Under the pieces are notes generated by a model. That model was not told the origin of the DNA. It worked only from the letters and a program-made list of their open reading frames with translations, and searched no databases. The translations under genes and the position numbers were made by a program. Positions 1 through 8,748 of a stretch of 64,000 nt of DNA are shown one piece after another. The stretch comes from a virus, in IMG/VR virus record IMGVR_UViG_3300020190_000054, positions 1 through 64,000 of that record; one strand, given 5' to 3'. The first letter of the stretch is position 1. Each line of letters starts with the position of its first letter.

Positions 1-318
1 CCAAGTTGTATCACTTGTCCCGTTGGGGGTACTAAATATCGCTTGGAATCCGCCCAACTTAGAACGTTTAACCCAAGCACTCAACGTCCACGTTTTTCTG
101 TTCCCTGAACTTCCAGGAGTCCGGCTTAAATCCGCACTATCTGCTGAATTAAAGCGAAGGCTGCGAAAAACGTTATATCCTTCTGGGGGTGGGCCAGGCC
201 ATACGTCATCTTTGTTCAGTTTGAATTGCTGAGCACTATCCCATTCTCCGGTACGAGAAGTTGCACTCCATGCAGAAGGAGTTGCTCCACGGAAACCACC
301 TAAAGGACGAGTGCCCAT
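1..318 (-). CDS. LamG-like fibre/appendage protein, 5' part only
   Basis: The reading frame starts at ATG 318 and runs off the left edge, giving about 106 N-terminal residues. It is a clear paralogue of the N-terminus of the product of 852-3344: both share a GG(F/Y)xG(A/T)TP start, then SLRFNSADSA, LSRTP and GNRKTWTxSxW(V/L)KRS, the opening strands of a concanavalin/LamG-like jelly roll. Such domains in phages usually sit in fibres or receptor- and glycan-binding appendages. It is the last visible gene of the minus-strand fibre cluster. The C-terminal architecture is unknown because the gene is cut. Confidence 0.8.
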   Translation of the reverse strand, partial: MGTRPLGGFRGATPSAWSATSRTGEWDSAQQFKLNKDDVWPGPPPEGYNVFRSLRFNSADSADLSRTPGSSGNRKTWTLSAWVKRSKLGGFQAIFSTPNGTSDTTW

Positions 319-355
319 TACTTATACTGCAACAGTTTTTTTAATTATAAATTAC

Positions 356-814
356 TTAGGCTGGCTTCTCGGGCCAGGTGTTGTAATCACTTCCGGTCAC
401 GTAGATTTGCAAGCCGTAAGTATCTTCGGTTTCTTGAAGTTTGGTGCATTTTTCTGCAACAGCTTCACGCACCGCTTGGCGCCATGCCTTGATTGCAGGG
501 TCTACAGAGGCGTTCTCATCGAGTGACTGAATTACCACCCAATCTGTATCAGCAAGCTTACTGTTGGCGGTGTTGTGCGTTGCTTGCGTCCATTCTTTTA
601 CAAGCTGCGAACGCTTTTTGGGAATGCAGTAATTGCCTCCATCTACACCCCAATAGAAACGTGTATCACAAACCGGCGGGTCAGGGCTTACTGTGATGCC
701 CAGATGACGCAATTGATCGTGGGTAGCTTCCAGGAGCCATTTACCAGGGTATGTGATTTCGTTAATGGTGAATGACTCGGTTGGGTCAAGTACCTGCCCG
801 TTTTTTACAAACAT
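356..814 (-). CDS. Tail-fibre assembly / chaperone-like protein
   Basis: 152 aa. The central/C-terminal stretch has W-x-Q-A near residue 75, then TDWVVIQSLDENASVDPA and AWRQAVREAV. This is the W...TDW...YRQ-type pattern seen in phage tail-fibre assembly and tail assembly chaperone proteins. It lies between two LamG-type fibre genes, the usual place for such chaperones. The start ATG at 814 has a good AAGG Shine-Dalgarno sequence. The family assignment rests on pattern only; a small fibre subunit is the alternative. Confidence 0.55.
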   Translation of the reverse strand: MFVKNGQVLDPTESFTINEITYPGKWLLEATHDQLRHLGITVSPDPPVCDTRFYWGVDGGNYCIPKKRSQLVKEWTQATHNTANSKLADTDWVVIQSLDENASVDPAIKAWRQAVREAVAEKCTKLQETEDTYGLQIYVTGSDYNTWPEKPA

Positions 815-851
815 GTTTCTACCTTTTTTTCTATTTTAAATCGTGGGTTAT

Positions 852-3344
852 TTACCTTGCACGTGCGTATTTAAACGGGTTTTCAGCGAAGGCTGCGTAG
901 ATGTAAGTGTTACTACTGGCGTTATAGTCGCCATAGTTAATTCGGAGTTTGAATCCGTTAGAGAGAATATCAAAAGGATCGTTTGTGCTTTCGGCGATGG
1001 TTAAGTTGGCCCAAAGTCTTTTTTCGGTTGGGTTATAGGGATCTCTGGATGTATCGCGGATTATCCAGCTCCATCCTCCAGCATTAGAGGAGTTTTTAAT
1101 TAATAGCCACCTTGGTCTAAATCCTGTATAAATAAACACGCCATCCGTGCTGCCGTTACCGATGTAACTACCAAATGCAGAGTACCCAGCCACTGGGGCG
1201 AAGCAGTAGGCGATCATTGAGTCCCCAGATGCGTTCGGCGTGAATACTGAAGCTGTTGGTGCGGCTACAACAGCATCTGCTTTTACATCTGTTGTATTCA
1301 AGCGCAAATAATCATATGAACCGTCTATAACCGTTGTGCCCACAAGCCAGTCAGAAGTTGTATCACGTTTCTTTTCAATAATCAGTTTTGGTGCAACGCC
1401 AAGACCATGACCAACTGTGCCTGAAGGATTAGAATCGTAACTAACAATTGAGAATCCTGCACTTGCGTTTGCCCGAACAGTAGAAGCAATAGTTCCGTCG
1501 CTATTTGTGGAATTAGCTGACGCTGAATTCCAGGCCCAAGCAACGTAAGTGCTTGTGTTTAGATTGACATAATTACCACTATCTGTATTATCACCAAGGC
1601 TAAATCCGTCTGCATTAAACGAAGTTAATTGTTTGGTATATGTAACTTCTGCTGCTGTATTGTTTGTTGACAGTATTTTTGTGTTTCCTCTTACGGCATC
1701 CATTACTGCGTTAAAGTAACCAGATGTGCTGCTCCGGTTTTGGATCCACACTAAATCAGGTGAAAAATTTAATCCGGTAATATCTCTTGCACTTGCATTA
1801 CCTGTATATAGTGCTATATCAAATTGAGTATTGCCTTTAACAATAGTAGGTTCTGGAAGGTTGGTGTCAACTAAAGCTTTAAACCCACTAGGCGCTGTGT
1901 ATGCGAAGGGACGTTGACCAAAGTTGCAAGTAATTGTTACGCCTGTTGAATAATGATATGTGGCTGGAACCATTGGGTTTGTTAGACCAGTCGCACTAGG
2001 ATTTGATCCTGTTGCCGGATTTCCAGACGCAAACCAAGTCCCATTTTTTCCAAACCAAATTCTGTTGTTATCAGCGTCAAATGCAACCATTAAAACGTCG
2101 CCAGAAGAAAGCGCGGTTCCGTAGGAACTAGAAGAGGCGTTTTGGCGCAATGTTGCGGCATCCATCCAACGCACTGTATCTGCTAATTCCCCTGGGACAG
2201 ACGTGCTGGCAACACGCATAACACCAATGCCACCGTTATTGCCGCCTACATTGCCGCCTCCGGTAAAAGTGTATTCCGCATACCATTTACCAGACGAAAG
2301 AGCAAAAGTAGAAGTCCAGCCACTATCACTGTTTGTAACAGTTTTATTTGAAACAAGGTTTCCGTCAGTAGATGCAAGTGTTCCAGTTCCATAAGACTGA
2401 AGTGGATTTAATGTGCAGTAATTCCCCCTTACTTCTCCACCAACACCAGTATCAGTGCCATAAGAGGTAGGTGTATCTACCAGGGAATCATTACCGGCAC
2501 CTGCTGTGACACTGAAATTATTAGGAGTCCAATCGTTACTACCAACACGGTCTTTACCAAGCGTGGTGGAAGTAGTTCCAGAGTTATCAGAGAAATCTAA
2601 ATAGAAACCATTGGTACCATAAGTACCTATGTAATTAATAGGAGTCCACAAGCCAGTGGTTTGATCCGTTGCTCCAAACGAAGAAGGTGTTAATGCCTGG
2701 CCGTCAACAAAGTGTGTTTCTGCAAGGTAGCCATTTAAATGATAAAAAGCTGACGGAGAGTATCGTCCAATTGTATGCGCAGCTGCTTGATTTACACCTA
2801 AATCTGCATTTTGAGATGGATTTGTTCTTGTGCTAAATGCTGTAACTTGAGAGCCATTAACGTATAACCTTACTCTATTATCTGCAGTTGCTTGTGTTGT
2901 GTCTACTGTTAGTACTAAATGATACCAGGCATTAGTATCTTTAAATACTTGTGATGTGACTAACCAAGTTGACGTGTATCCAACAATAGTTAGTGTTTCT
3001 GTGGGTGAAAAGTATACAGAAAATGCCCCAGCATCGGTGCTAGCAGAATAAACGTCAAAAAGCATTTGTGATCCCACGCCAAGCTCAGATCTTTTTAACC
3101 ATCCACTCCATGTCCAAGTTTTCCTATTGCCCGCACCACTTGGCGTCCTGCTTAAATACGCACTATCTGCTGAGTTAAATCTCAGACTTCTTGAGATTGT
3201 TACAGGTTCCGCTGGAGGAGTGGGCCACAGGTTATCTTTTTCTAAAGCAAACTGACTCCGCATGTTCCACATGCCGGAACGTACGGAGGAACTCCATGTA
3301 GTAGGAGTTGTGCCGAGATAACCACCTTCCCGCTTCTTACCCAT
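852..3344 (-). CDS. LamG + SPRY + DUF7483-like fibre protein
   Basis: 830 aa virion appendage protein with three visible blocks. Residues about 50-250 form a LamG/concanavalin-like domain (SLRFNSADSAYLSRTP, HTIGRYSPSAFYHLNGYLAE, FVDGQALTPSSFG). Residues about 330-480 form a SPRY/B30.2-like domain (SGKWYAEYTF, GIGVM, DVLMVAFDADNNRIWFGKNG, NFGQRPFAY). Residues about 500-830 contain repeats of the type YTGN-GLNFSPDLVWIQNRS and GLGVAPKLIIEKKR, resembling the DUF7483 repeats of phage fibre-like proteins. All are beta-rich binding modules, consistent with host-surface recognition. No catalytic residues are seen. The N-terminus is shared with the partial gene at 1-318. Confidence 0.8.
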   Translation of the reverse strand: MGKKREGGYLGTTPTTWSSSVRSGMWNMRSQFALEKDNLWPTPPAEPVTISRSLRFNSADSAYLSRTPSGAGNRKTWTWSGWLKRSELGVGSQMLFDVYSASTDAGAFSVYFSPTETLTIVGYTSTWLVTSQVFKDTNAWYHLVLTVDTTQATADNRVRLYVNGSQVTAFSTRTNPSQNADLGVNQAAAHTIGRYSPSAFYHLNGYLAETHFVDGQALTPSSFGATDQTTGLWTPINYIGTYGTNGFYLDFSDNSGTTSTTLGKDRVGSNDWTPNNFSVTAGAGNDSLVDTPTSYGTDTGVGGEVRGNYCTLNPLQSYGTGTLASTDGNLVSNKTVTNSDSGWTSTFALSSGKWYAEYTFTGGGNVGGNNGGIGVMRVASTSVPGELADTVRWMDAATLRQNASSSSYGTALSSGDVLMVAFDADNNRIWFGKNGTWFASGNPATGSNPSATGLTNPMVPATYHYSTGVTITCNFGQRPFAYTAPSGFKALVDTNLPEPTIVKGNTQFDIALYTGNASARDITGLNFSPDLVWIQNRSSTSGYFNAVMDAVRGNTKILSTNNTAAEVTYTKQLTSFNADGFSLGDNTDSGNYVNLNTSTYVAWAWNSASANSTNSDGTIASTVRANASAGFSIVSYDSNPSGTVGHGLGVAPKLIIEKKRDTTSDWLVGTTVIDGSYDYLRLNTTDVKADAVVAAPTASVFTPNASGDSMIAYCFAPVAGYSAFGSYIGNGSTDGVFIYTGFRPRWLLIKNSSNAGGWSWIIRDTSRDPYNPTEKRLWANLTIAESTNDPFDILSNGFKLRINYGDYNASSNTYIYAAFAENPFKYARAR

Positions 3345-3378
3345 CGGAGACTCTTTCTATATTTATTTAGTCTATCAA

Positions 3379-3768
3379 TTAAGGCTGAATATCAAGCGCT
3401 GAAACGGTAAAAACAACACCAGAAGCAACCGAGGAACGTGCCCTTAATTTACTGCCGTAAGGAACGTTGGCTTTATTGACGATAAATTCCAGGGAGGAGT
3501 TGGCGGGTACCACAATGGTTTTACCCATTAAGAAACTCCCGGACTCAGTATCAACTGTACCCGTGGCAGTGCTAGTAGAGCCGGTCAGCGTGGTGTAAAG
3601 GCTTACGTTTACATCACCGGTGCTGGTGTTAGAAGCAAGCGCCGACAGCACAATGGAAACACCACTGGAGTTCGTTAAGGCACCGTCTTGGCCACTGGTG
3701 GGGTTATAAACATCAGCGATACCAGTGGTTGTTAACTGGGTACCTTTGAACTTAAAATACTCGGCCAT
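3379..3768 (-). CDS. Small virion-associated protein, unknown
   Basis: 129 aa, Ser/Thr/Val-rich, with predicted beta-strand alternation and no transmembrane segment. It starts MAEYFKFKGTQLTTTG and contains several short STSTATGT stretches. It sits between the fibre genes in the same orientation, so a small fibre or decoration subunit is plausible. No family was recognised. An A/G-rich leader precedes ATG 3768. Confidence 0.6.
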   Translation of the reverse strand: MAEYFKFKGTQLTTTGIADVYNPTSGQDGALTNSSGVSIVLSALASNTSTGDVNVSLYTTLTGSTSTATGTVDTESGSFLMGKTIVVPANSSLEFIVNKANVPYGSKLRARSSVASGVVFTVSALDIQP

Positions 3769-3806
3769 TGCTAAGACTCTTTTCTACTGATTATAAGATC
3801 AAGAAA

Positions 3807-4406
3807 TTAACCAGCAAGGGCAATTACAAGCCCTAGGCTAACTCCTCCAGCGGTTGCTGCAGTTGTTTGCGTGGTGCCATCAGGGAACTTAAAGCCACCT
3901 GAGGTTGACTGAACAATACCTGACGTAACCACACCAGAGGCAAAGTTACCGCTGTTAAACAGGCTTAAGTTACCCCTGGTTGTAGCACCAGAGATTTGAG
4001 TAGTGAATACACCGGAAACAAAGTTGGCAGTCGTACCAGTTGTCGTTGTTCCCGTAAGAGTTGTGAAGTTCCCACCAAGGGCAGAAATATTAGTGAAGTT
4101 ACCAGTATTACCAGTGACGGTGGCACCGGAAATTTGAGTGGTAAATACTCCGGAAACAAAATTGGCAGTCGTACCGGTAACAGTAGTACCAGTAAGCGTT
4201 GTAAAGCTGCCTCCAATGCCTGCAACATTGGTGAAGTTACCAGTATTACCAGTTACTGTTGCGCCACTTACTTGGGAGGTAAATACGCCTGATGCTCCGG
4301 AAATCTGAGTAAAGCCATTTTGAACGGCTTGTGTAAAATCAAAAGTAGTATCACCGCTACCCGGATCGTAAATAAGGGTATTAACTTTTAAAGTGCCGTA
4401 TGCCAT
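3807..4406 (-). CDS. Short repeat-containing fibre protein
   Basis: 199 aa. The middle is built from imperfect repeats of the form SGVFTTQISGATVTGNTGNF and GGxFTTLTGTTVTGTTANF, the same units that make up the 877-aa protein encoded immediately upstream in transcription (4427-7060). Regular Thr/Gly/Val periodicity suggests a beta-helical or trimeric fibre shaft. The C-terminus (FPDGTTQTTAATAGGVSLG) resembles the end of phage fibre shafts that carry a head or chaperone region. It probably arose by partial duplication of the neighbour. Confidence 0.7.
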   Translation of the reverse strand: MAYGTLKVNTLIYDPGSGDTTFDFTQAVQNGFTQISGASGVFTSQVSGATVTGNTGNFTNVAGIGGSFTTLTGTTVTGTTANFVSGVFTTQISGATVTGNTGNFTNISALGGNFTTLTGTTTTGTTANFVSGVFTTQISGATTRGNLSLFNSGNFASGVVTSGIVQSTSGGFKFPDGTTQTTAATAGGVSLGLVIALAG

Positions 4407-4426
4407 TGCGGTCTTTTCTTTTTATT

Positions 4427-7060
4427 TTAATTCAAGATTCTCCAGACACTTCCGGAGGGTATTGTAACCGTAAAGCCGGATGCCACAGATGCTGTTTCAA
4501 TAGAAGCAGCGTTGTAACCACTGGTAATAGTATAGTTCTGGTCAATGATTAATTTACTTTCTAATACTGGTTTATCAATAACAATTCCACTACTGGTGCT
4601 GATAGCCCAAACTGTGCTTCCATTGCCAAGAGTTGTCAGTACGTAGCCTGAAAGCCCAACACTGTTTGGGAAAGAAAATTGACCAAAAGGTCGAACATCC
4701 CCTGCACCAGAAACAAACGTTGTTCCACCAGCAATAAAAGTAGAGCCAGAAACACGGCTGAACTGACCAGATGTAACAGTTAAGGTGTCACCAGTAATTA
4801 AGGCGCCGGAAAGTTGGGAGGTAAATACTCCGCTGATCCCAGTAATTTGAGTGAATTGGCCATTAATTCCGGTGATCGTAGTCCCCTGGATCGTATTACC
4901 GGTAATAGTTGTGCCTGAGATTTGGCTTGTGAATACACCACTAATTCCAGTAATAGTTGTGTATTGACCGGTGTCTCCGGTAATTACGGCACCAGATAAT
5001 TGACTCGTGAAAACACCAGAGCTGAAGTTGGCGTTTGTACCGGTAACGGTTGCGCCTGTGACGGTGGTGAATCCAGCGGTATTACCCGTTAATGTTCCAA
5101 ATTGACCTGCATTTCCGGTAATTGTGGTACCAGAAATTTGTCCGGTGAAGACTCCACTAATGCCTGTGATTTGCGTAAATTGACCATTGATTCCAGTGAA
5201 TGTGGTTCCCTGGATCGTATTGCCGGTAATCGTTGCACCGGAAATCTGGTTTGTGAATACACCGCTGGCAAAGTTAGCGTTGGTACCAGTGACAGTTGCA
5301 CCGGTGACTGTTGTGAATCCAGCAGTATTACCAGTAAGAGTATTAAATTGCCCTGCATCGCCTGTGATTACAGCTCCGGAAATATTAGTGGTTCCAACTA
5401 AGTAAGTTCCAGTAATATTTGTGGCTTGGATGTTTGTACCGGTAATTGTGGTACCACTTAAAGTTCCAGTGACATTGACACCAGAACTAAAAAATCCAGA
5501 TCCTTGAACAACTAAATCACCGGTAACAGTTAGTGTTCCGGAAACCGTTTGTGAATACGCAGTTAAATTTTGAAATGTACCGGAGGTGAAATGAGCAATA
5601 TTACCGGTAACCGTTGCACCAGAAATTTGAGTGGTGAAAACACCCGAAGAAAAGTTTGCAGTAGTACCAGTGATTGTGGCGCCGGTCAGCGTAGTGAAAC
5701 CACCGCCTATTCCGGTAATACTTGTGAATTGACCGTTGGTACCGGTAATTGTTGTTCCGGTAATAGTCGTAAAGCCCGCTGTATTACCAGTCAGTGTGGT
5801 GAATTGGCCAAGATTACCGGTGACCGTGGCACCAGACAAAGTATTTGTAAAGGTTCCGCTACTGAAGTTAGCGTTAGTGCCGGTGACTGTGGCCCCTGTA
5901 AGCGTTGTAAACCCACCGCCAATACCAGTGATGGACGTAAACTGACCCGTTGTACCAGTAATGGTTACACCAGAAATACTGCCAGAGTTTACTGTTAAGC
6001 CTGAGGCAATTGTTGCTGTTTGACCAACGGTGAGTGTTCCGCTAGTAAGAATATTGCCAGTGACGGTAATGTTTTGTTTGACAACACCGGTTTCAAACGT
6101 TGCCGTAATAGCATTTAATGTTGTGAAATTTCCAGTATTTCCAGTGATTGTGGCGCCGGAGATCTGTGAGTTAAAAACTCCGCTATTACCTGTAAGAGTT
6201 GTAAAATTAGCAGTGTTTCCGGTAATCGAAGCACCGGAAATTTGACTTGTGAAAACACCTGATCCGCCAGTGATTGTGGTGAATTGTGCGTTAGTGCCAG
6301 TAACTGTTACGCCACTGACTGTTCCACTGATATTGACACCAGAACTAAAGAAGCCAGAGCCCAGTACACGCAGATTTCCGGTAACCGCAAGGTCTCCGCT
6401 AATGTTCTGAGAAGCAACGTTTAACGTTTGGAACGTACCACTGGTGGCATTGATGTTATTGCCAGTGATTGTTGCGCCAGAAATCTGAGTGGTGAATACG
6501 CCACTGCTTGCATTGACCGTCGTACCTGTAATGGTTACGCCGCTGACGGTATTAGCAGTAACAATGTTTGAAAAATTACCGGTCAGTGTATTGACCGTCG
6601 TACCGGTAATTGTTGTACCAGAGAGCTGTGATGTGAATACACCACTGCTAGCGTTAACAACATTTCCGGTAACGGTAGTGAATTGACCGGAGGTACCAGC
6701 AACAAGATTTCCTTGGATCGTATTACCGGTAATTGTGTTGCCGGTCAGCGTTCCCGTAATACTCGCGCCGTTTTGTACGACTAAGCTGGCGAGGGTTGTG
6801 GTCCCAGTGACCGTAATGCTATTTAGTGTTGTGCTTCCAGAGACAGTAATGTTGTTGGCAAAAATTACCGCACCGCTAACGGTACCGCCTGTAAGAGGTA
6901 AATAATAAAGATCTAAATATGCACGAACGCCGGAAACAGTTAGTTTTTTATTTTTAATTGTGGGGTCGACTTCTGCGACCTGTACAACGGTAAATAGGTC
7001 ACCGTCCGCCAGATTGATCCCGGCGATTTCCTGTAGATCAGAGATCCTACGGTTTGCCAC
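4427..7060 (-). CDS. Long repeat-rich tail fibre protein
   Basis: 877 aa. The N-terminal about 60 residues (ADGDLFTVVQVAEVDPTIKN, then VSGVRAYLDLYY) look like the virion-attachment segment common in cyanophage fibres. Almost all the rest is degenerate repeats of about 15-20 residues containing SGVFTSQISGATITGN and TGNFTTLTG, giving an expected repetitive beta-structured shaft. The C-terminus changes to non-repeat sequence (YVLTTLGNGSTVWAIST, VTIPSGSVWRILN), a likely tip. The matching DNA repeats create long spurious frames on the other strand. Confidence 0.8.
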   Translation of the reverse strand: MANRRISDLQEIAGINLADGDLFTVVQVAEVDPTIKNKKLTVSGVRAYLDLYYLPLTGGTVSGAVIFANNITVSGSTTLNSITVTGTTTLASLVVQNGASITGTLTGNTITGNTIQGNLVAGTSGQFTTVTGNVVNASSGVFTSQLSGTTITGTTVNTLTGNFSNIVTANTVSGVTITGTTVNASSGVFTTQISGATITGNNINATSGTFQTLNVASQNISGDLAVTGNLRVLGSGFFSSGVNISGTVSGVTVTGTNAQFTTITGGSGVFTSQISGASITGNTANFTTLTGNSGVFNSQISGATITGNTGNFTTLNAITATFETGVVKQNITVTGNILTSGTLTVGQTATIASGLTVNSGSISGVTITGTTGQFTSITGIGGGFTTLTGATVTGTNANFSSGTFTNTLSGATVTGNLGQFTTLTGNTAGFTTITGTTITGTNGQFTSITGIGGGFTTLTGATITGTTANFSSGVFTTQISGATVTGNIAHFTSGTFQNLTAYSQTVSGTLTVTGDLVVQGSGFFSSGVNVTGTLSGTTITGTNIQATNITGTYLVGTTNISGAVITGDAGQFNTLTGNTAGFTTVTGATVTGTNANFASGVFTNQISGATITGNTIQGTTFTGINGQFTQITGISGVFTGQISGTTITGNAGQFGTLTGNTAGFTTVTGATVTGTNANFSSGVFTSQLSGAVITGDTGQYTTITGISGVFTSQISGTTITGNTIQGTTITGINGQFTQITGISGVFTSQLSGALITGDTLTVTSGQFSRVSGSTFIAGGTTFVSGAGDVRPFGQFSFPNSVGLSGYVLTTLGNGSTVWAISTSSGIVIDKPVLESKLIIDQNYTITSGYNAASIETASVASGFTVTIPSGSVWRILN

Positions 7061-7110
7061 CTATTAAATCACATAGTCTCGTTATATGAATTATACTTTC
7101 ACCAACTCCG

Positions 7111-7437
7111 TTATTTGAGCTTGATTTCAATGCGCGGAAGCGTGTTCATCAAAAAGGTTCCGGCCATTTGAACACCAAAGACAACCCCACAGGAAACGAC
7201 CAGTACAAGCAAAAGCTCTGCCACCGTCAAATTTCGACGCACATAAACGACTTGTTGCTGCGGCGGAACAAATGAAGGCACCGGAGGTTGCGATGCAAAA
7301 GCTTGTTGAATAGCTAACTCACGCGCTTTGGCCTTCATTTCTTCCAGCTGTTCAGGCGTGATGTTTCCAGGGATACTCACCGATCCTTGAACAGAAGCAA
7401 AAGGAGGAAGCTGGCTGTTGGGGATTTGTTCAGACAT
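7111..7437 (-). CDS. C-terminally anchored membrane protein, unknown
   Basis: 108 aa from ATG 7437 (an in-frame GTG at 7461 is the alternative). The N-terminal two thirds is Pro/Gln-rich with a short helix (TPEQLEEMKAKARELAIQQ). A single hydrophobic segment at about residues 72-95 (LLLVLVVSCGVVFGVQMAGT) lies near the C-terminus, giving a tail-anchor-like topology. It is the first gene downstream of a divergent junction with the plus-strand gene at 7493. A lysis-accessory or envelope role is conceivable, but no family was recognised. Confidence 0.6.
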   Translation of the reverse strand: MSEQIPNSQLPPFASVQGSVSIPGNITPEQLEEMKAKARELAIQQAFASQPPVPSFVPPQQQVVYVRRNLTVAELLLVLVVSCGVVFGVQMAGTFLMNTLPRIEIKLK

Positions 7438-7492
7438 TGGAAAGGCAAAATCTTTTCCCACACACTAGCATTTAAACAAATCTTGTGGTGTT

Positions 7493-7921
7493 ATGACCTA
7501 CGGCATCAGGAAAGGACTTGAAGACATTGCGTTTGAGCTGAAAGGAATCAGGGCTGCTCTCAGCGCAATGTGGAGAGTTCGCTACGAATATGACGAAACG
7601 GACGTATTGCATCCAGAGGTTTACGCAGATGAGTTTATCTCAACAGAAGAGTGCGCTCGTAGGCTTGGCGTCTCAGATCAAACGATTCGCAACTGGATTT
7701 CCATTGGGAGAAAAGATAAGAAAAACGGCTGGAAAGAAGGTTTGCATTACGTCAACATCTCCCCAGATGGCCACAAGAAAGCAGTCATTCGAATTCCCTG
7801 GAACGAACTGGTGCGTTCAGTAGTTAAGAACCGTAAAACTACCTTCCAAGATTTTACGGAAGGCTCTCGGCCTATTTACCAGAAAGCTGCAGCGAAGAAA
7901 GATGTTGATAACAAGATTTGA
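7493..7921 (+). CDS. Helix-turn-helix DNA-binding protein
   Basis: 142 aa. Residues about 50-75 (STEECARRLGVSDQTIRNWI) form a MerR/excisionase-type winged helix-turn-helix, followed by a basic stretch (GRKDKKNGWKEGLHY). This is probably a transcription regulator or recombination directionality-like factor for the plus-strand island 7493-10150, of which it is the first gene. The start ATG lies 55 nt from the divergent minus-strand gene, so the shared gap is likely to hold promoters. The stop overlaps the next start by 20 nt. Confidence 0.65.
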   Translation: MTYGIRKGLEDIAFELKGIRAALSAMWRVRYEYDETDVLHPEVYADEFISTEECARRLGVSDQTIRNWISIGRKDKKNGWKEGLHYVNISPDGHKKAVIRIPWNELVRSVVKNRKTTFQDFTEGSRPIYQKAAAKKDVDNKI

Positions 7922-8414
7922 CAATTTTTCAATAGATGCGGTCACTGTTGAGAACTGTTCTCAATTACTGCCCAACTCTTTGTATCTGCAGTTGGTGGAT
8001 TTTCTTCCGCCCAGCGGCTCATTTGACGATGGCTGCCTCCAAAGATATTTGGAAAACCTTAAAAAGTACGAAGAAGAAGACGCCAATTCCGGAATGACTT
8101 TGGCAAATAGATTGCGGCTGGCATTCAAAGATATGCAACCTGACACAATCTGTGGTAAGTTTCCCCAAGCAGAACTGCCGCTTAAAAGACGGTTGCGCTG
8201 TGTAGCAGAGTATCTCATCCGTTCTGGTGAGTTTGATAAGCTGCGCGATGACAATGGCAAGCTAATGAAAAAACGTGGAGTTTTAGGAAAGCTTGTCGTT
8301 ATTTACAAACCGCTCCCGAAACTTTTAGAATCGCTTCAAAAGCAAGAGTTGATTAAAAATGAATCGAAGGGAAAAGCTGCTTCTTCAACTGTTGGGCAAG
8401 GATCTAGAGGATGA
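7902..8414 (+). CDS. Unknown protein of the dCTP deaminase island
   Basis: 170 aa, soluble and helix-rich, without recognised motifs. It contains PPSGSFDDGCLQRYLENLKK and a basic C-terminal half (KRRLRCVAEYLIRSGEFDKL). It overlaps both neighbours (20 nt upstream, 56 nt downstream), indicating translational coupling within the island. No function is assigned. Confidence 0.55.
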   Translation: MLITRFDNFSIDAVTVENCSQLLPNSLYLQLVDFLPPSGSFDDGCLQRYLENLKKYEEEDANSGMTLANRLRLAFKDMQPDTICGKFPQAELPLKRRLRCVAEYLIRSGEFDKLRDDNGKLMKKRGVLGKLVVIYKPLPKLLESLQKQELIKNESKGKAASSTVGQGSRG

Positions 8415-8748
8415 AACTAAAGCAAAAATGCTGGAAACCACAGTTGCTCTTATCTTGGGCGACATGGGTAGCATGTATACAAAATTCTGGGAAGCCGAAG
8501 GACCGGGAATCTTGTGCTTCCAGCCAGCAAATAAAGAAAGGCAGGTTTTTTTCCTGACACTTAAAGAGTTGCACTCGGCACAAGAACAGTGCGAACGAGA
8601 GAATGATGGAGATATGGCAGAAACTTTTCGACGCATTCTTCAGGCTGCCCAAAAAATTAACCCACAAGAAAAAGCTGGTTACATCATTAATGATGAAGAG
8701 GGCATTCGCTATTTGGAAATAGACTATAACGTCGTTGCAGGTGACTGA
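8359..8748 (+). CDS. Unknown soluble protein
   Basis: 129 aa, acidic and mostly helical (MNRREKLLLQLLGKDLEDET at the start; LKELHSAQEQCERENDGDM in the middle). Its stop codon overlaps the ATG of the Dam-like gene, so the two are probably translated together. No family was recognised. Confidence 0.55.
   Translation: MNRREKLLLQLLGKDLEDETKAKMLETTVALILGDMGSMYTKFWEAEGPGILCFQPANKERQVFFLTLKELHSAQEQCERENDGDMAETFRRILQAAQKINPQEKAGYIINDEEGIRYLEIDYNVVAGD

Noticed and set aside
5089-6686. Open frames on both strands (other frames) across the long fibre gene
   Set aside because: Produced by the regular repeats of the fibre gene; products are themselves repeat shadows with many Cys/Arg/Ser or Val/Pro.
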